In this document: piece by piece, positions 1-10,699 of the stretch
How the letters are laid out: each line of letters starts with the position of its first letter
Numbering within the stretch: position 1 is the first letter of the stretch
Assembly (NCBI GenBank): GCA_002179805.1
Contig: NAVB01001008.1
Location: 1 to 33,585, forward strand
Direction of reading: 5' to 3'
Length of the DNA stretch: 33,585 nucleotides
Origin: Acanthamoeba lenticulata
Taxonomy: Eukaryota > Discosea > Longamoebia > Acanthamoebidae
Notes under the pieces: model-generated
Told to the model about the DNA's origin: nothing
The model's database searches: none
Seen by the model: the letters and a program-made list of their open reading frames with translations, nothing else
Made by a program: the position numbers and the translations under genes

Positions 1-3000
1 CCACACGCACAGTCGGAGTGGCTCAAGATGTACAGCGGATACATCAACAACTACGACAACGCGATGCAGGTCCTGCTCCGCCTCAAGGACAAGTCGGCCT
101 GGATCACCTTTGAGAACGAGACGCGGCGCAATCCCGAGTGCAAGATGCTCCGCCTGGACGACTTTCTCATTCAGGTACTCAACTGGCCATCCCTTTTTTC
201 TTTGATTTTGTTAATTTTTTTAAAAAATTATTTTTATATTCAATTTATTTTCAAAATCTGTTTGGAAACTGACGCGTGCCTGTGGTCGGCGGTTATGAAT
301 GGCAGGCGAATCAACGGCGGCCAAAAAGCAACCACCGACGTTGTGGGACAATTGGTCGGCACGATGCTCGCGCAGGTCAGCCGGCTGACCGCCCTTAAGT
401 GTTTGGACATGGCCGAGAACAACATCGCGCAGCTCCCGGCTGCGACCCTGACCGCGTTCAGCCCGCAGCTGGAGCGCCTCTGGCTGAGCGGCAACAGTCT
501 CGCCTCGCTGGAGCCCGAGATCGGCCGTCTGTCGGCCTTGCGCGAGCTCGACTTGAGCCACAACCAACTCGTTGCGCTTCCGCTCGAGGTTGCAGGCCTC
601 TCGAATCTCACGTCACTCGACGTTGAAGACAATCGGCTCGAGGCCCTGCCTGCTCAGCTCAGCACCCTCCCGCTGCTCACGCAGCTTCGGGTTGGCGCAC
701 AGAACGGCTGCATTCGGTACGATCGTTTGTCATGCTTTGCATTCCATTCATTCCTATGGGCGCGTAGCTCACCGTTGGGGCTCTGCCTATCAGGTGCCCA
801 CCGCAGGACATCGCGTGCCTGGACTCGAAGAGCGTGCTGGCCTACCTCCATCAGCTCCTCAACGGGCAGAAACTGTGCCATCGCATGAAGATCATGTTTG
901 TGGGCCAGGAGAACGTGGGGTATGGCTTACACACCAGACACGCGTTACCTGAGCTGTGCTGACATGTAAACACGCGTTTGTAGAAAAACGTCGCTTCTGC
1001 AATCGCTCAAGCATCGTGAGAAACGACTCAATAGTGGCTCCAGGATCCCCAGGCTCGGGCGGCCAGACACCAACGAGCGCTTGTGTACGTCCTCCTGCCT
1101 CTTTCGCTCTTTCTCAAGAATTTGTGGTATTCAATCTTTTGGGGAGGGATTGATGATGGCAGCTTCTCCACCGCTGTCCACGGATGGAATTGATATCGAG
1201 ACGTGGCCCATGAGCATTCCCAAGTGGGGCCCAGGCAGTCCGCCCGTCGAGCTCTCGGCCTGGGATTTTGCTGGTACGGAAGAGGCGTGCGGAGATCCAG
1301 CGCGTGCAGATTGATTACTTTGTAAACGTGCTGAACGCGAACTGAACCGAATCGAATCGCAGGACAAGAGATCTACTACACGACGCACCGCTTCTTCTTG
1401 TCCGAGTGCTCCATGTACCTGGCGATCTTCAACCTCGCCGCACCCGACCAATCCTACATCGAGTACTGGTATGTTATTCTACCTAAATAAATAAATAAAT
1501 AAATAAAAATAAATTAATTAATTAAAGATAAAGCATTGGAGGCAATCTAGCGCCACAGCAGCTGACCTTCGCCCCATGCAGGCTCCATTCGGTGCACAGC
1601 GCAGCCGGTAAGTCGCCGGTGATCATCGTGGGGACTCACGCCGAGAGTTCCACGTGCACGGAGGACTACCTTGCTGGCATGCGCGCACGGTACGTCGCAA
1701 TAGTGCTCCCTCCCCTGCCTTGGTGGGCTGAGCTTGATTGATTGGCTGAGCTGTGGCGTCATGTTGACAACAACCTCAGGTTAATCAAGCGATTCGTGGG
1801 CCCACGCTTCCCCAACGTGGTCGCGATCCACTTTGTGAGCAGCACCACGGGCCTCGGGCTCGACCAGCTGCTGGGCGAGCTCAAGGAGATTGTCTCCCAG
1901 CAGGGACACATCGGCCAGCCGTTGCCGGCCAACTACCTGGAGCTGGAGAAGATTCTCAAGGGCTTGGCCAAGGAGCGGACTCCGCCCATCCTCTCCTGGA
2001 GCGAGTACCGGTCAACGGCCCGCCTGTGCTTGGTTGAGCAGGAGCACGACCTGCGCGCCGCGACGTCACTTCTGCACAACCTCGGCTCGATTGTCTGTTT
2101 CGCCAATGATGACAAGGTTCTCTTCGCAACCTCTCTTACATTAACGTTTTTTCTGACCATCTATTTATCTATCCATCTGTCTATGTATCAATTAATCCCC
2201 TACAGCTGAGGGAAGTGGTGATTCTTGACCCTCAATGGCTGACCAAGGTGATGTCCTCAGTCTTTTCCACCAAGCACAGCTACTGCAAGTACGTTTTTCT
2301 TTTCTTTTCTTTTTCTTTCTTCCGTTATTTACATTATTTTTGGTTTAGGCTCAATACTCATCTATTTTAATTTATTTTCATAGGAATGGTGTGATGCCGC
2401 ACGCAGCGTTATCCCACATCTGGAAGGCGCCCATGTTTCCGCCAGAAGTGCATGGCTTCCTGCTCTCGCTGCTTCAGCAGTTTGAACTCACGTTCCCTGT
2501 GCGCAAGCACGTCGACAAGTTGGGCGACCACGCCCTCACTTGGCTTCGCCCAGCCTCTCCCTCTTCTTCTGCTTCTTCTTCTTCTTCTTCTTCTTCCATC
2601 GCGCCACCATCCTTCCAACAAGATGGAAACTCGGACGAGCTCTATCTCGTGCCATCGCTCCTCCCCGAGGCCCAGCCGCCTCTGGTGGCCTATGTGTGGC
2701 CCCTGCATCACGGTATCTTCGACTCTCCTGATTTCCTCTTTAAGGACGACAATGGACTGACGATCCTGCATGCGCTAGTGCCGAACGAGACCATCTTTGG
2801 CCGCTGCTACCGCTTCGAATACATTCCCAAGGTGCGCCTCCTGTCTCTCGCCCACCAGCAGAGGAGCCGCTCGGCAGTTGCGCAAAGGCGTTTGACTCAC
2901 CGGGCCCGAACGCCGTCCTTCAACAGGGCTTCATGGGCCGCCTGATCATCCGCCTCCTGTCGTTCCCGCTCACCGTCCAGATCTGCTGGCGCCAGGGATT

Positions 3001-5608
3001 CCTGGCCAGCATCGGAAGGGAGAAGATCCTGGTCGAGGTCTCGCCTGCCGACCTCAAGCTCAACATCACCGTCCGCACCGAGCTCAAGGGCGAGCAAATG
3101 TCCAACTTGTCGTGGCTCGTTTTCGCCGCGGTGGACGTGCTGGTCAAGGAGTGGTACAACCTGAACGTGCGTCCATCCCCCGAGTCCTTCCCGCTTTGCA
3201 CGCGCCCGAGCAACACGTATTGACTGGCTGGAGCGTCAACACACAACAGGCCAAGGTGCTGGTCCCGTGCTCGCACTGCATGGCCAAGAGCCTGCGCAAT
3301 CCGCCGTTCATGTTCGCCATCGAGAAGTGCCAGCAGGCCGCTGCTTCGCCCAACGCGTCCATTCTCTATTGCCCCCACGGTACAAGGCCCCCACCACGCT
3401 CTCGGCTTTTTTCATGCTCTTTTCTTTTTATTATTATTTTTATTCTTGTAATAATAATTAGTATTAAATTTTTTATCGCTCACGTACTCGCCTGTGATGA
3501 TCTTCCAGGGACGAGTGGAGAAGAACTGAAGCCGGTGCGCCTGGATCACATCGCGCCCGACCTGGCGATGGCCCACTTGGACCGCCACCGCATCGAGTGG
3601 TCCGACATCACCAAAGTCGACGACAAACCGCTGGCCGAGGGTACGATCGTCCTCTCCAACATCATCAGCTGCAATGTCGGGAGGCCTCACCATCCACACC
3701 ACATGGGCGCAGGCGGTTATGCCTCGGTGTACAAGGGCGTCTATCAGGACGCGCTGGTGGCGGTCAAGGAGCTCAAGATGGCCACCGTGGTCGACTGGGA
3801 CGTGGGCAAGGGCATCTGCGTGGACGACGAGGCCCGCAGGCTCACCTTTGAAGAGTTCCGGCATGAAGTGTGGATCATGAGCGGCCTCGCGCACCCGAAC
3901 CTCGTGCAGCTCCGCGGCTTCTGCATGCAGCCCCCGGCCATCGTGACTGAGTTGGTCGCCGGCGGCTCTCTTTTTGACTTCCTCGCCGACCCGACGCGAA
4001 GTGCCGTCCTTGACTGGCCCTTGCGCCTCAAAATTGCCAAGGACATCGGTACTTGACGTTATGACTCTTTCCTTCTTGGGATGATGCGACTAACACTGTT
4101 GTTTTGTGTTTCTTGACCACCAGCCAAAGGTTGTGCTTTTCTACACAACACATCTCCGCCTGTGATGCACCGCGACATGAAGGTTCGCTCTTCCTCCTTC
4201 TCCTTCTCAATCTTCGCTTTTGCACTCCACAGAAGGCTGACCCCTAACCCTTCAATAATCGTTCTCCACGTGGCCCACTGATTACAGAGTCCCAACATTT
4301 TGGTACGCAGCTCTGCTCCTTCTGGTATTGGCTGGAATGAAACTGACGAGCTGGTGATGGTGATGATGGAATGGGCGGTTGAATCCAGCTGGCCGACGTC
4401 TCGCCGGGTGCACCAGTCGTGGCCAAGCTGTGTGATTTTGGGTTGTCGCTTTCGGCTGATTCGACGGTCGCTCGCAAAGTTGACTGTCCAGGCACGCTCT
4501 CTTCTCTCTCTGTCTCTCTCTCTCTCTCTCTGGCGCCTCTTTGGAGTCCCTCGGCCTTGGCTGACTCGTCCCGCCGCAACACACCACAGTGTGGCTGGCG
4601 CCAGAGATTCTGGCGGGCAAGGCCTACTCCGAAAAGGCCGATCTTTACAGCATCGGCGTGATCCTGTGGGAGCTCCTCACCAAGCAGTCCTACTTTGGCG
4701 AAGTCAAGTTCTTCTCCGTCCTCGAAGATCTCGTGCGTCCCCTCTTCCCCCTACTCTGCCCTGCCTGCCCCCTAGACTCACGTGTGGCGGGCCTCACAGG
4801 TGAAAGAGGGCCAGCGCCCACCGATCCCTGACTCGTGCCTCCCGGCGTACCGACGACTCATCGAGGCTTGCTGGGCCCAGGATCCCGGTACGCCTCCACG
4901 CTCAAGCTTGTGCGTGTGCCCTCCTTCATGAAGGCCACGAGTGTGACTGACGCTGCATCGCTCTCCGCCCGGCGCACAGACCGACGGCCTTCGTGCAAGG
5001 AGGTGGTCGAGCGTCTGGGCGCCATCATGCGAGATGTTTGTCCCGATGAGGCCGACTACGACGCCACCTCAGAAGCCGACTTCACGGCCCAAACCAGGCG
5101 ACCGTCGTCACCGCCCGAGTCCCGGCTGCAGCAGCAGCAACCACAAGCCACGGCCGACGGGTGCGCATTAATATTTTAATTATTATAATTATAATGCGAA
5201 TTCTTTATTTTTCGGAGCAAAATGCTCAATCGTCAACGCATGGTCATGTTGTTACAGGGAAAAGACGCGCGCTCCAAAATGGGTCGGTGGGCTCGACCCG
5301 AGGCGCAAGCTTTTGACGCAGGTACTGTGTTGCGTTTTCTCAGCCGTCCGAAAAGTATGGGCTCTTCTCTTACCCAACGGTTCGTATATGTGTGATGTGT
5401 TTGGTACGCGGTGAACAAACAGTCGATCAAGGCGCTCGCGGCGTCCTCGTGCACCCAACGAGAAGACCTGATCGGGTGCATGGAAGAGTTTGTGAAGCAG
5501 CGCAAGGAAAGCCTCGCACCGCAAGCGGCAGCCTCTTTTGGCGCCTGGGCCTCGCTCAAAGCCGAGTCCAGGCCAGGCAGCGCTTCAGCAGACAGGCCGA
5601 GCAGTTGA
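1..5608 (+). CDS. Roco family protein: LRR - Roc GTPase - COR - protein kinase (5' partial)
   Basis: Multi-exon gene open at the left edge. Main exons: <1-174, 377-690, 807-919, 984-1084, 1163-1273, 1363-1468, 1582-1689, 1780-2116, 2206-2288, 2384-2831, 2927-3166, 3250-3379, 3509-4048, then short exons to the TGA at 5606-5608. Exon 377-690 encodes about four leucine-rich repeats. Roc GTPase follows: P-loop GQENVGKTSLL across the 919/984 junction, switch II WDFAGQE across 1273/1363, and a G4-like IVGTHAE (usually THxD). COR spans about 1850-3480. The kinase begins near 3590: glycine loop [37 protein letters not shown]. Roc-COR proteins such as human LRRK2 and Dictyostelium Roco4 are GTP-regulated kinases. 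The first exon ([12 protein letters not shown] to LDDFLIQ) vaguely resembles a RhoGEF (DH) helix, as some amoebozoan Rocos carry; this is tentative. The C-terminal tail after the kinase has no recognised domain. Confidence 0.92.
1484..1527. repeat. AAAT-type simple repeat in a Roco intron
   Basis: Tandem AAAT units grade into TTAA units inside the intron 1469-1581. It looks like ordinary low-complexity intron sequence. Confidence 0.8.
2556..2599 (+). repeat. Coding TCT/TCC microsatellite giving a poly-serine tract in COR
   Basis: A CTT/TCT trinucleotide run sits inside the open COR exon (2384-2831) and encodes nearly uninterrupted serine. No splice sites bracket it, so it appears to be translated as a low-complexity insertion within the COR domain. 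Its length is likely to vary between strains. Confidence 0.75.
4492..4589 (+). other. Candidate GC-AG intron in the Roco kinase domain
   Basis: The reading frame of the kinase activation segment (KVDCP, then VWLAPEI) is restored only if the exon ends in CCAG at 4491 and resumes at 4590 after CACAG. The intron then begins GCACGC rather than GT. It contains a long CT dinucleotide run at about 4500-4530. No alternative GT donor nearby keeps the conserved frame. Confidence 0.75.
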
Positions 5609-5727
5609 CGTGTTGTTGTAGTTTACTTGAGCCATCACTAAAATTTTGAATCTTTTTAATCGATCTTTTTATCAAAAGGAAAAAAAAACAATTTATTTAT
5701 TTCGTCACTTCAAGTCTGTCCCGCAAC

Positions 5728-6938
5728 ATGTCTTCCACTTCATGGTACCTCCCGCTTGCTTTCTTCAATAACCGATTTACTTAGTTAGCTCGTTCCCTCA
5801 CCAGGACCGGCCCGTTTCTGCGCTCAAAGGTAGATCCTCCCTTCCCTTTGATTGAACTCTTGCGACTATAATTACTCACGATTTGAATGTGCAGTTGTGC
5901 CTCGGTGAAGGCCTCGTAGTGGAGGGGCAGGTCAAGGATGTTCGGTACGGCAGTTCCCTCCTGTGACAACTCCACGAGGTCACCTTAGGGTTGACAACAC
6001 CACTGGCGGGCCACAGCGTTCACTCGGTGTTCGTGCGGGACACCGGTGTGTCGGTCACCGACCAGGAGGACAACCTGCCCACGCGCTTTCATGGTTCCCC
6101 TTCCTTCTACTTCCTCGCTGCTCTCCCTTGTCCACGCACAGAGCTTCGACTTGACCCCCACGGCCTCGACACAGTGGCGGTGGTGGAGGTGCAAGCGGCC
6201 TACCCGCGCCTCTTCCGCAAGGGCGAGGAAATCGACTATGCGGACAACAACCCGCGGAGCAGGTACGCCACCTGCCTCGTGCGGCCGCTTTCCTCCTCCT
6301 CCTGACCCTGACGGCCCACGCTTGCTTGCTCGCTTGCTTGCTTGCAGGGGCTTTGTGGCGCCCGCCCTGCTCGACCATGCGCAGCTCTTGGCCAAGGTGG
6401 GCGACCGCTCCGGCTCCGGTACGCACGTCTGGACTAGCCGCGTCGTCCTTGGCGCACAAGACGTCTCATAATTGGGTCCACCACCACCACCTCCGTGCAT
6501 CACGTGAGTGCAGCTCTGCCCAGTGGCCTGTGCGACGATCGTCGCCAGCAGCTGCACCCGGCCGTCCCGGGCGTGTTTGAGTTCTGGATCGACTCCAACA
6601 AGCCGCGCGTCAAGGAGCTCCAGAAGGGCACTCAACTGCGCTTGCTCACACTGGGCGAGAGCGTGTTCGTCGACTCGTTCCAGTTCCTTAACGCCAAGAC
6701 CAACCTCTTCAAGGGTGCGTCTGTCTTTATTTTAACTATAACTAATATCATTTATTATGCTTTGATAATTCTAATTATTATGTGTGTTCATCGCCCTCAC
6801 CGCTTGCGTGTACCAGACATGGGTGCGGGCGGCGAAGCCCTGAGCGGCCAGTACGCCGATAGGATCATGCAGTACGCTGAGCCCGATGAGGTGGAGGACA
6901 CCAGGCAGGGCGTCGACGAGAGCGAGTGGGACGATTGA
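5728..6938 (+). CDS. Unrecognised protein of about 235 aa, multi-exon
   Basis: Start taken at ATG 5728 (MSSTSW, first exon 5728-5744) and stop TGA at 6936-6938, with about six short introns. Coding exons are near 5805-5829, 5895-5950, 5985-6091, 6142-6262, 6348-6420, 6517-6714 and 6816-6938. Exon boundaries around 5937-5990 are uncertain: the frame LTTPLAGHSVHSVFVRDTG is clear but its acceptor is not. The protein is soluble-looking, with no signal peptide or membrane segment. The middle is rich in beta-like stretches (LDTVAVVEVQAAYPRLF, LRLLTLGESVFVDSFQFL). The C-terminus is strongly acidic (EPDEVEDTRQ to ESEWDD). I do not recognise a family. It lies 119 bp after the Roco gene on the same strand and 247 bp before the importin-like gene. 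Confidence 0.6.
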
Positions 6939-7140
6939 TGTAGCATGACCCTCTTATCCTCCTGGTTTAATCATGCCTAGGCCGAGCACGACAACAGAAA
7001 GAAAACCCCTTTACAAGAAGTTTAAGCAGCTGTGGAGCCATTCGAACTTTATATTTACTCTAACTTTTTGACCGATTTAAATTAATTTCACGGTAAAGAA
7101 TTGAAAGCCTGACGTACTTGAGCCGGGAAGAACGTTTTGC

Positions 7141-7185
7141 TCCGCCATTCGAACATAATCAACACACCAACACACACCACACGAG
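7141..7185 (+). promoter_or_regulatory. 5' leader of importin-like copy 1, identical in copy 2
   Basis: These 45 bases directly before the ATG match 10655-10699 exactly. They include CATTCGAACATAATC and a CA-rich ACACACCACAC stretch. The element GCCATTCGAAC also occurs once more upstream at about 7035-7045. It is probably leader plus core promoter carried along by the duplication. Confidence 0.65.
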
Positions 7186-8776
7186 ATGAGCTTCGCAGCC
7201 CAAGACCCAGCGTTCAGACCGGAGGTGCTGCCTTTGCTGGTAGCGAAATTGACCAGCACCGACCTGGCACAGAAGCTTGACGCAGCCACCCAGTTGCGTA
7301 AGTTGCTCTCGGTCGAGAAGACCCCCCCTATCGACCATGTCATTGCCGCAGGCGTTGTGCCACATTTCGTACAAATCCTCGCAGACCTTCACATGCCAGC
7401 AGAGCTCCAGTACGAAGCGGCATGGGCCCTCACCAACATCGCCTCGGGCTCGTCGGACCACGTCCGCGTGGTCGTCGAGGCAGGTGCCGTGCAACTTCTC
7501 GTGCACCACCTTTGCTCTCCTATCGACGATATCCGCGAACAGGTGCACACAACCACCTTCACCAGACCCCAGGCAGCAACACGCTGACTTTTAGTTTATC
7601 TGGCCTAATGTTTTCATTTTTTATCACCATTAACTCGCTACCAGGCCATGTGGGCGTTGGGCAACATCGCAGGTGACTCGGCTGCGTGCCGTGACTTTGT
7701 TCTCCACAACGGCGCCCTCCCGCCGCTCCTCCAGAACCTGACGGAGACCCACAAGCTCTCGCTCCTCCGCAACGGCACATGGACGCTCTCCAACCTGTGT
7801 CGTGGCAAACCGAAGCCCAACTTCGAGCTCACGCGATCTGCACTCCCAACACTGGCGCGCCTGATCTACGCCACCAACGACAAAGTGCTTGCCAGCGCTT
7901 GCTGGGCTCTGTCCTACCTCTCCAAAGGTCCCAATGAGCACCTTCAGGCCGTGATTGAGGTCGGCGTCGTTCGCCGCATGGTCCAACTTCTCTTGTGCGT
8001 CCCTTGGATTGCTTGTTTCTTTGTTGTAATTGAGATTCTAATTGGACGGAAACAGGCACGAAAGTTCCGCAGTGCAGACCCCAGCACTCCACACGGTGGG
8101 CTACATCGTCATGGGGAATGATCTCCAAACGCAAATCGTCCTCAACTGCGGTGGCCTGCCGTGCCTGCACCGCCTCTTGCAACACCCCAAGAGGTCTATG
8201 CGCAAGGAGGCCTGCTGGGTGATCTCCAACATCACCGCCGGCAATCGCGCGCAGATCCAGGCGGTCATCGACGCCAACCTCATCCCGTCGCTCATGCAGC
8301 TCTTGCGCGCATCGCGCGGCGACTTGGACATTCAGAAGGAGGCCGCTTGGGCCCTTCACAATGCCACCAGCGGCGGCAGCCCAGAGCAAGTGGACTACAT
8401 GGTGAGCCAGGGCTGCATCGACGCGATGTGCAACCTCCTCTGGCAGCCTCCTTGCGAACGCGTTGAGCGCCACAAGTGGTATAAACTGCAGCTGCTGGCG
8501 CTCACAACACTCGAGAAGATCCTCGAGTCGGGCGCCCGCAACACGCAGGCTGGGGGCCGTAATCCATTCGAGGAGCTCGTGGACAACGCGGGCGGCCTCA
8601 ATCGTCTCCTCCAGCTGCGTCATATCAACAATGAAGATGTGCAAGCCAAAGCCACTAAGATCCTGACCACGTACTACTGTGAGAGCGATAATGACGCCAT
8701 GGACGATGCCGCCGAGCCGCAGAGCAGCAGCAGCAACCCATTCACCTTTGGGGCGGTTCGTGCAGCCCTGCAGTAA
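7186..8776 (+). CDS. Importin-alpha-like ARM protein lacking the IBB domain, copy 1
   Basis: Three exons (7186-7542, 7645-7994, 8056-8776) give about 475 aa. Nearly the whole protein is armadillo repeats of the importin-alpha type, with the Trp/Asn pairs that line the NLS groove: [54 protein letters not shown]. Importin-alpha carries classical NLS cargo through the nuclear pore and normally has an N-terminal IBB domain of about 60-70 residues, basic, that binds importin-beta and autoinhibits the groove. Here translation starts at MSFAAQDP, immediately before ARM1 ([13 protein letters not shown]), and I see no upstream IBB exon. In ARM6 the usual VGNI reads VGYI. The acidic tail ends [13 protein letters not shown], containing an FxFG motif. 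A 45-bp leader before the ATG is identical in copy 2. The missing IBB suggests an atypical transport or regulatory role (inference). Confidence 0.93.
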
Positions 8777-9174
8777 AGTATATCAGTATCCCCCGCTATT
8801 ACGTGATGCATGAATGGTGCTCGATGGGACTTGGGGTTTGGTACAGTCAAAGCAAGGCCGCGAGGTCCTCCTTGGCGGTTCTGTTCTTGCCGTTAGCGGT
8901 CCAACCAGGAGCGCTTCGCCGAAAGGAAACAAAAATAATTCGGGGCGCGAACCACAAGACCAGAGCAAAGAGGCGGGAGACAAAAAGGGCAAGGAAAGAA
9001 AGGAGCAGTACTCTTATCCAAGGAAGTATCTTTGGTTCAAAGTCTACACCTCTGAAAGAGGTGGCCTGCTTGCTCCACTATTCCGTGGAGCTGAGCGGTT
9101 CCCCCCCCCCCAATCAATGATGGAAAACAAGCTGATGAAGAACTACAGTTTTAATATACAGAGTGTTCGGTGGA
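8777..9174. other. Intergenic stretch after importin-like copy 1
   Basis: No convincing gene. It presumably holds the 3' UTR of copy 1 and the 3' UTR of the convergent small gene at 9175. An 11-base C run lies at 9101-9111. Confidence 0.6.
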
Positions 9175-9486
9175 TCACATCTGACCAGCAGCGGCGGCCA
9201 GTTGACGGGCACGGCTGGGGGTTTGGACCGTGTTCCACTGCTCGAGCTTGATGGCCTGGGCTCGCGTGACGCGGGCCGTGCCGCCCTGGACGACGACGCG
9301 CTCGTGGTTCTCGTGGAGGTCGGCCACGCGGCGCAGCGTGTTGGCCACGCCGAAGCTGCATTGCCTTCGCAGCAGCATGCTCGCCGATGGCTGGTCGGCT
9401 GTAGTCGTCGTCTTGGTCGTGGTGGTGTAGGGGCTCGCCCTCGAGCCGCGCGTGTGGGACTTGCTCGTGGCCTTGTACGACGACAT
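9175..9486 (-). CDS. Small orphan protein, 103 aa
   Basis: Single open frame from ATG at 9486 (MSSYKATSKSHTRGS) to the stop at 9175-9177. The N-terminal half is Ser/Thr/Lys-rich, including a TTTTKTTTT run. The C-terminal half (CSFGVANTLRRVADLHENHERVVV to TRAQAIKLEQWNTVQ) is amphipathic with GC-rich codons like its neighbours, which supports real coding. I recognise no family. It is head-to-head with the gene at 9627 (140 bp between start codons) and sits between the two importin-like copies. Confidence 0.5.
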   Translation of the reverse strand: MSSYKATSKSHTRGSRASPYTTTTKTTTTADQPSASMLLRRQCSFGVANTLRRVADLHENHERVVVQGGTARVTRAQAIKLEQWNTVQTPSRARQLAAAAGQM

Positions 9487-9626
9487 GTTGACTGGTGCTA
9501 GTTGTGGTAGGTTGTTGCCTTGTGAAGCTTGCAATGCAGCAACACAAAGTGGCCAGGGCGGGATTCGTGCCGGCAAAAGGCAATAGACGCCAGGCACCTG
9601 TTCGTTTACATAGTCATCATTCCAGC

Positions 9627-10121
9627 ATGTCCGTTGAGAGAAGTTGGTTTATTGTTGAAGAAGAGGTGGGCGACATGGAGCCGCGCTGTTCCCACACTAG
9701 GCTTACCATTGGAGGTGCGTCTATGAGTCCTGCTTGTAGGTTTTATAGCAAGCTAATCTCTTTATGGAACCACAGCACACAAACTGAAGTGGCCACCACC
9801 AGCCCAAGAGATCAAAAAACAGGTAAGCAAGCCGGTTTTCCCAATGCCACGCCCGTGCTGACGTATACGTATGAGCGACAACAGCCTGACAGATCTGAGT
9901 TTGAGCTGTTACACCGCTACTTTGCCCTTCAACGCCAAGAGGTAGTGCGAAAGGCACGCGAACGTAACAGCCAGCACGAGCTGGTGGAGTCCCTGGGGCC
10001 CACTATGTCCCCTTGGAAAGACAATGAATACGCCGGTGACGTCGAAGGCAGCCTGCAGGTCAACATGCAGTACAGCGGCCCCGTTTTCAACGCTTCCTGG
10101 AGCATGGCGAGCGAGGAGTGA
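9627..10121 (+). CDS. Small orphan protein, 123 aa, three exons
   Basis: Exons 9627-9714, 9776-9822 and 9885-10121 join in frame, with GT-AG introns of 61 and 62 nt. The protein begins MSVERSWFIVEEEVGDMEP. It has a proline patch (KLKWPPPAQEIKKQ) and a probable charged helix (FELLHRYFALQRQEVVRKARERN). It ends with an acidic, aromatic tail (SGPVFNASWSMASEE). There is no signal peptide or membrane segment, and I do not recognise the family. The phases of both introns agree, which supports the model. It shares a short divergent promoter with the gene at 9486. Confidence 0.55.
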   Translation: MSVERSWFIVEEEVGDMEPRCSHTRLTIGGASMSPACRFYSKLISLWNHSTQTEVATTSPRDQKTGKQAGFPNATPVLTYTYERQQPDRSEFELLHRYFALQRQEVVRKARERNSQHELVESLGPTMSPWKDNEYAGDVEGSLQVNMQYSGPVFNASWSMASEE

Positions 10122-10654
10122 AGCTTGTGCATCCCACACGAGCATTTACTGGAGGGCAGCACAAGATGATCTTCACCTCCAGTGGGTGTGGAAGTTCAGG
10201 CCGGCTTACCCCTTGGGCTACGTGCCTTGATTGCCACGAACTAGAAACTCACGGAGAGCTTTCTAGCGTCATGCGGCGGGGAGCTCAGTAAAAGTCAGCA
10301 GACAGTTCGTCCTCATCCCTATCATTCACGATGGTGAGAAACCGTGGCTCCCGCCTTGTGTGGAATAGTTCGTGAGTGTGCATCGATTGAACATTTTAAA
10401 TAACAAAAAATAAAAGCCACGGCAGTGTGGTATGTGATTCCAGCCTGATGAGAGCAGTCGCGATGATGAGTGTACGTCATGGCGCGAGGGCCATTGTGCA
10501 CTCGAGTAACGACGATCATGATGCCTCTGCCCGCAAGCGCTCATTTAACATATTTTTTATCGTGGCGCCCCTCTTCGTCCAGTTTTGGTTGGTTTGAAAT
10601 AAAAAGTTCTTGGAAGCATTTATTGCACCTTCACTAAAAACCCAAACTAACCTT
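10122..10654. other. Intergenic stretch before importin-like copy 2
   Basis: No supported gene. Composition falls towards AT-rich after about 10380. It should hold the 3' end of the small gene at 9627 and the promoter of importin-like copy 2. Confidence 0.6.
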
Positions 10655-10699
10655 TCCGCCATTCGAACATAATCAACACACCAACACACACCACACGAG
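10655..10699 (+). promoter_or_regulatory. 5' leader of importin-like copy 2, identical to copy 1
   Basis: Exact duplicate of 7141-7185, abutting the ATG at 10700. Sequence further upstream is unrelated between the two genes, which marks the left edge of the shared block. Confidence 0.65.

Noticed and set aside
4500..4530. CT dinucleotide repeat as an independent regulatory element
   Set aside because: It falls inside an intron, and short pyrimidine repeats are common in introns here.
7829..8644. Minus-strand frame of 271 codons opposite importin-like copy 1
   Set aside because: Antisense shadow of the ARM repeat exons; the equivalent shadow in copy 2 is broken.
9101..9111. Poly-C run as a possible regulatory or switching tract
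   Set aside because: It lies in a 3' intergenic region, with no coding or promoter context to support phase variation in a eukaryote.
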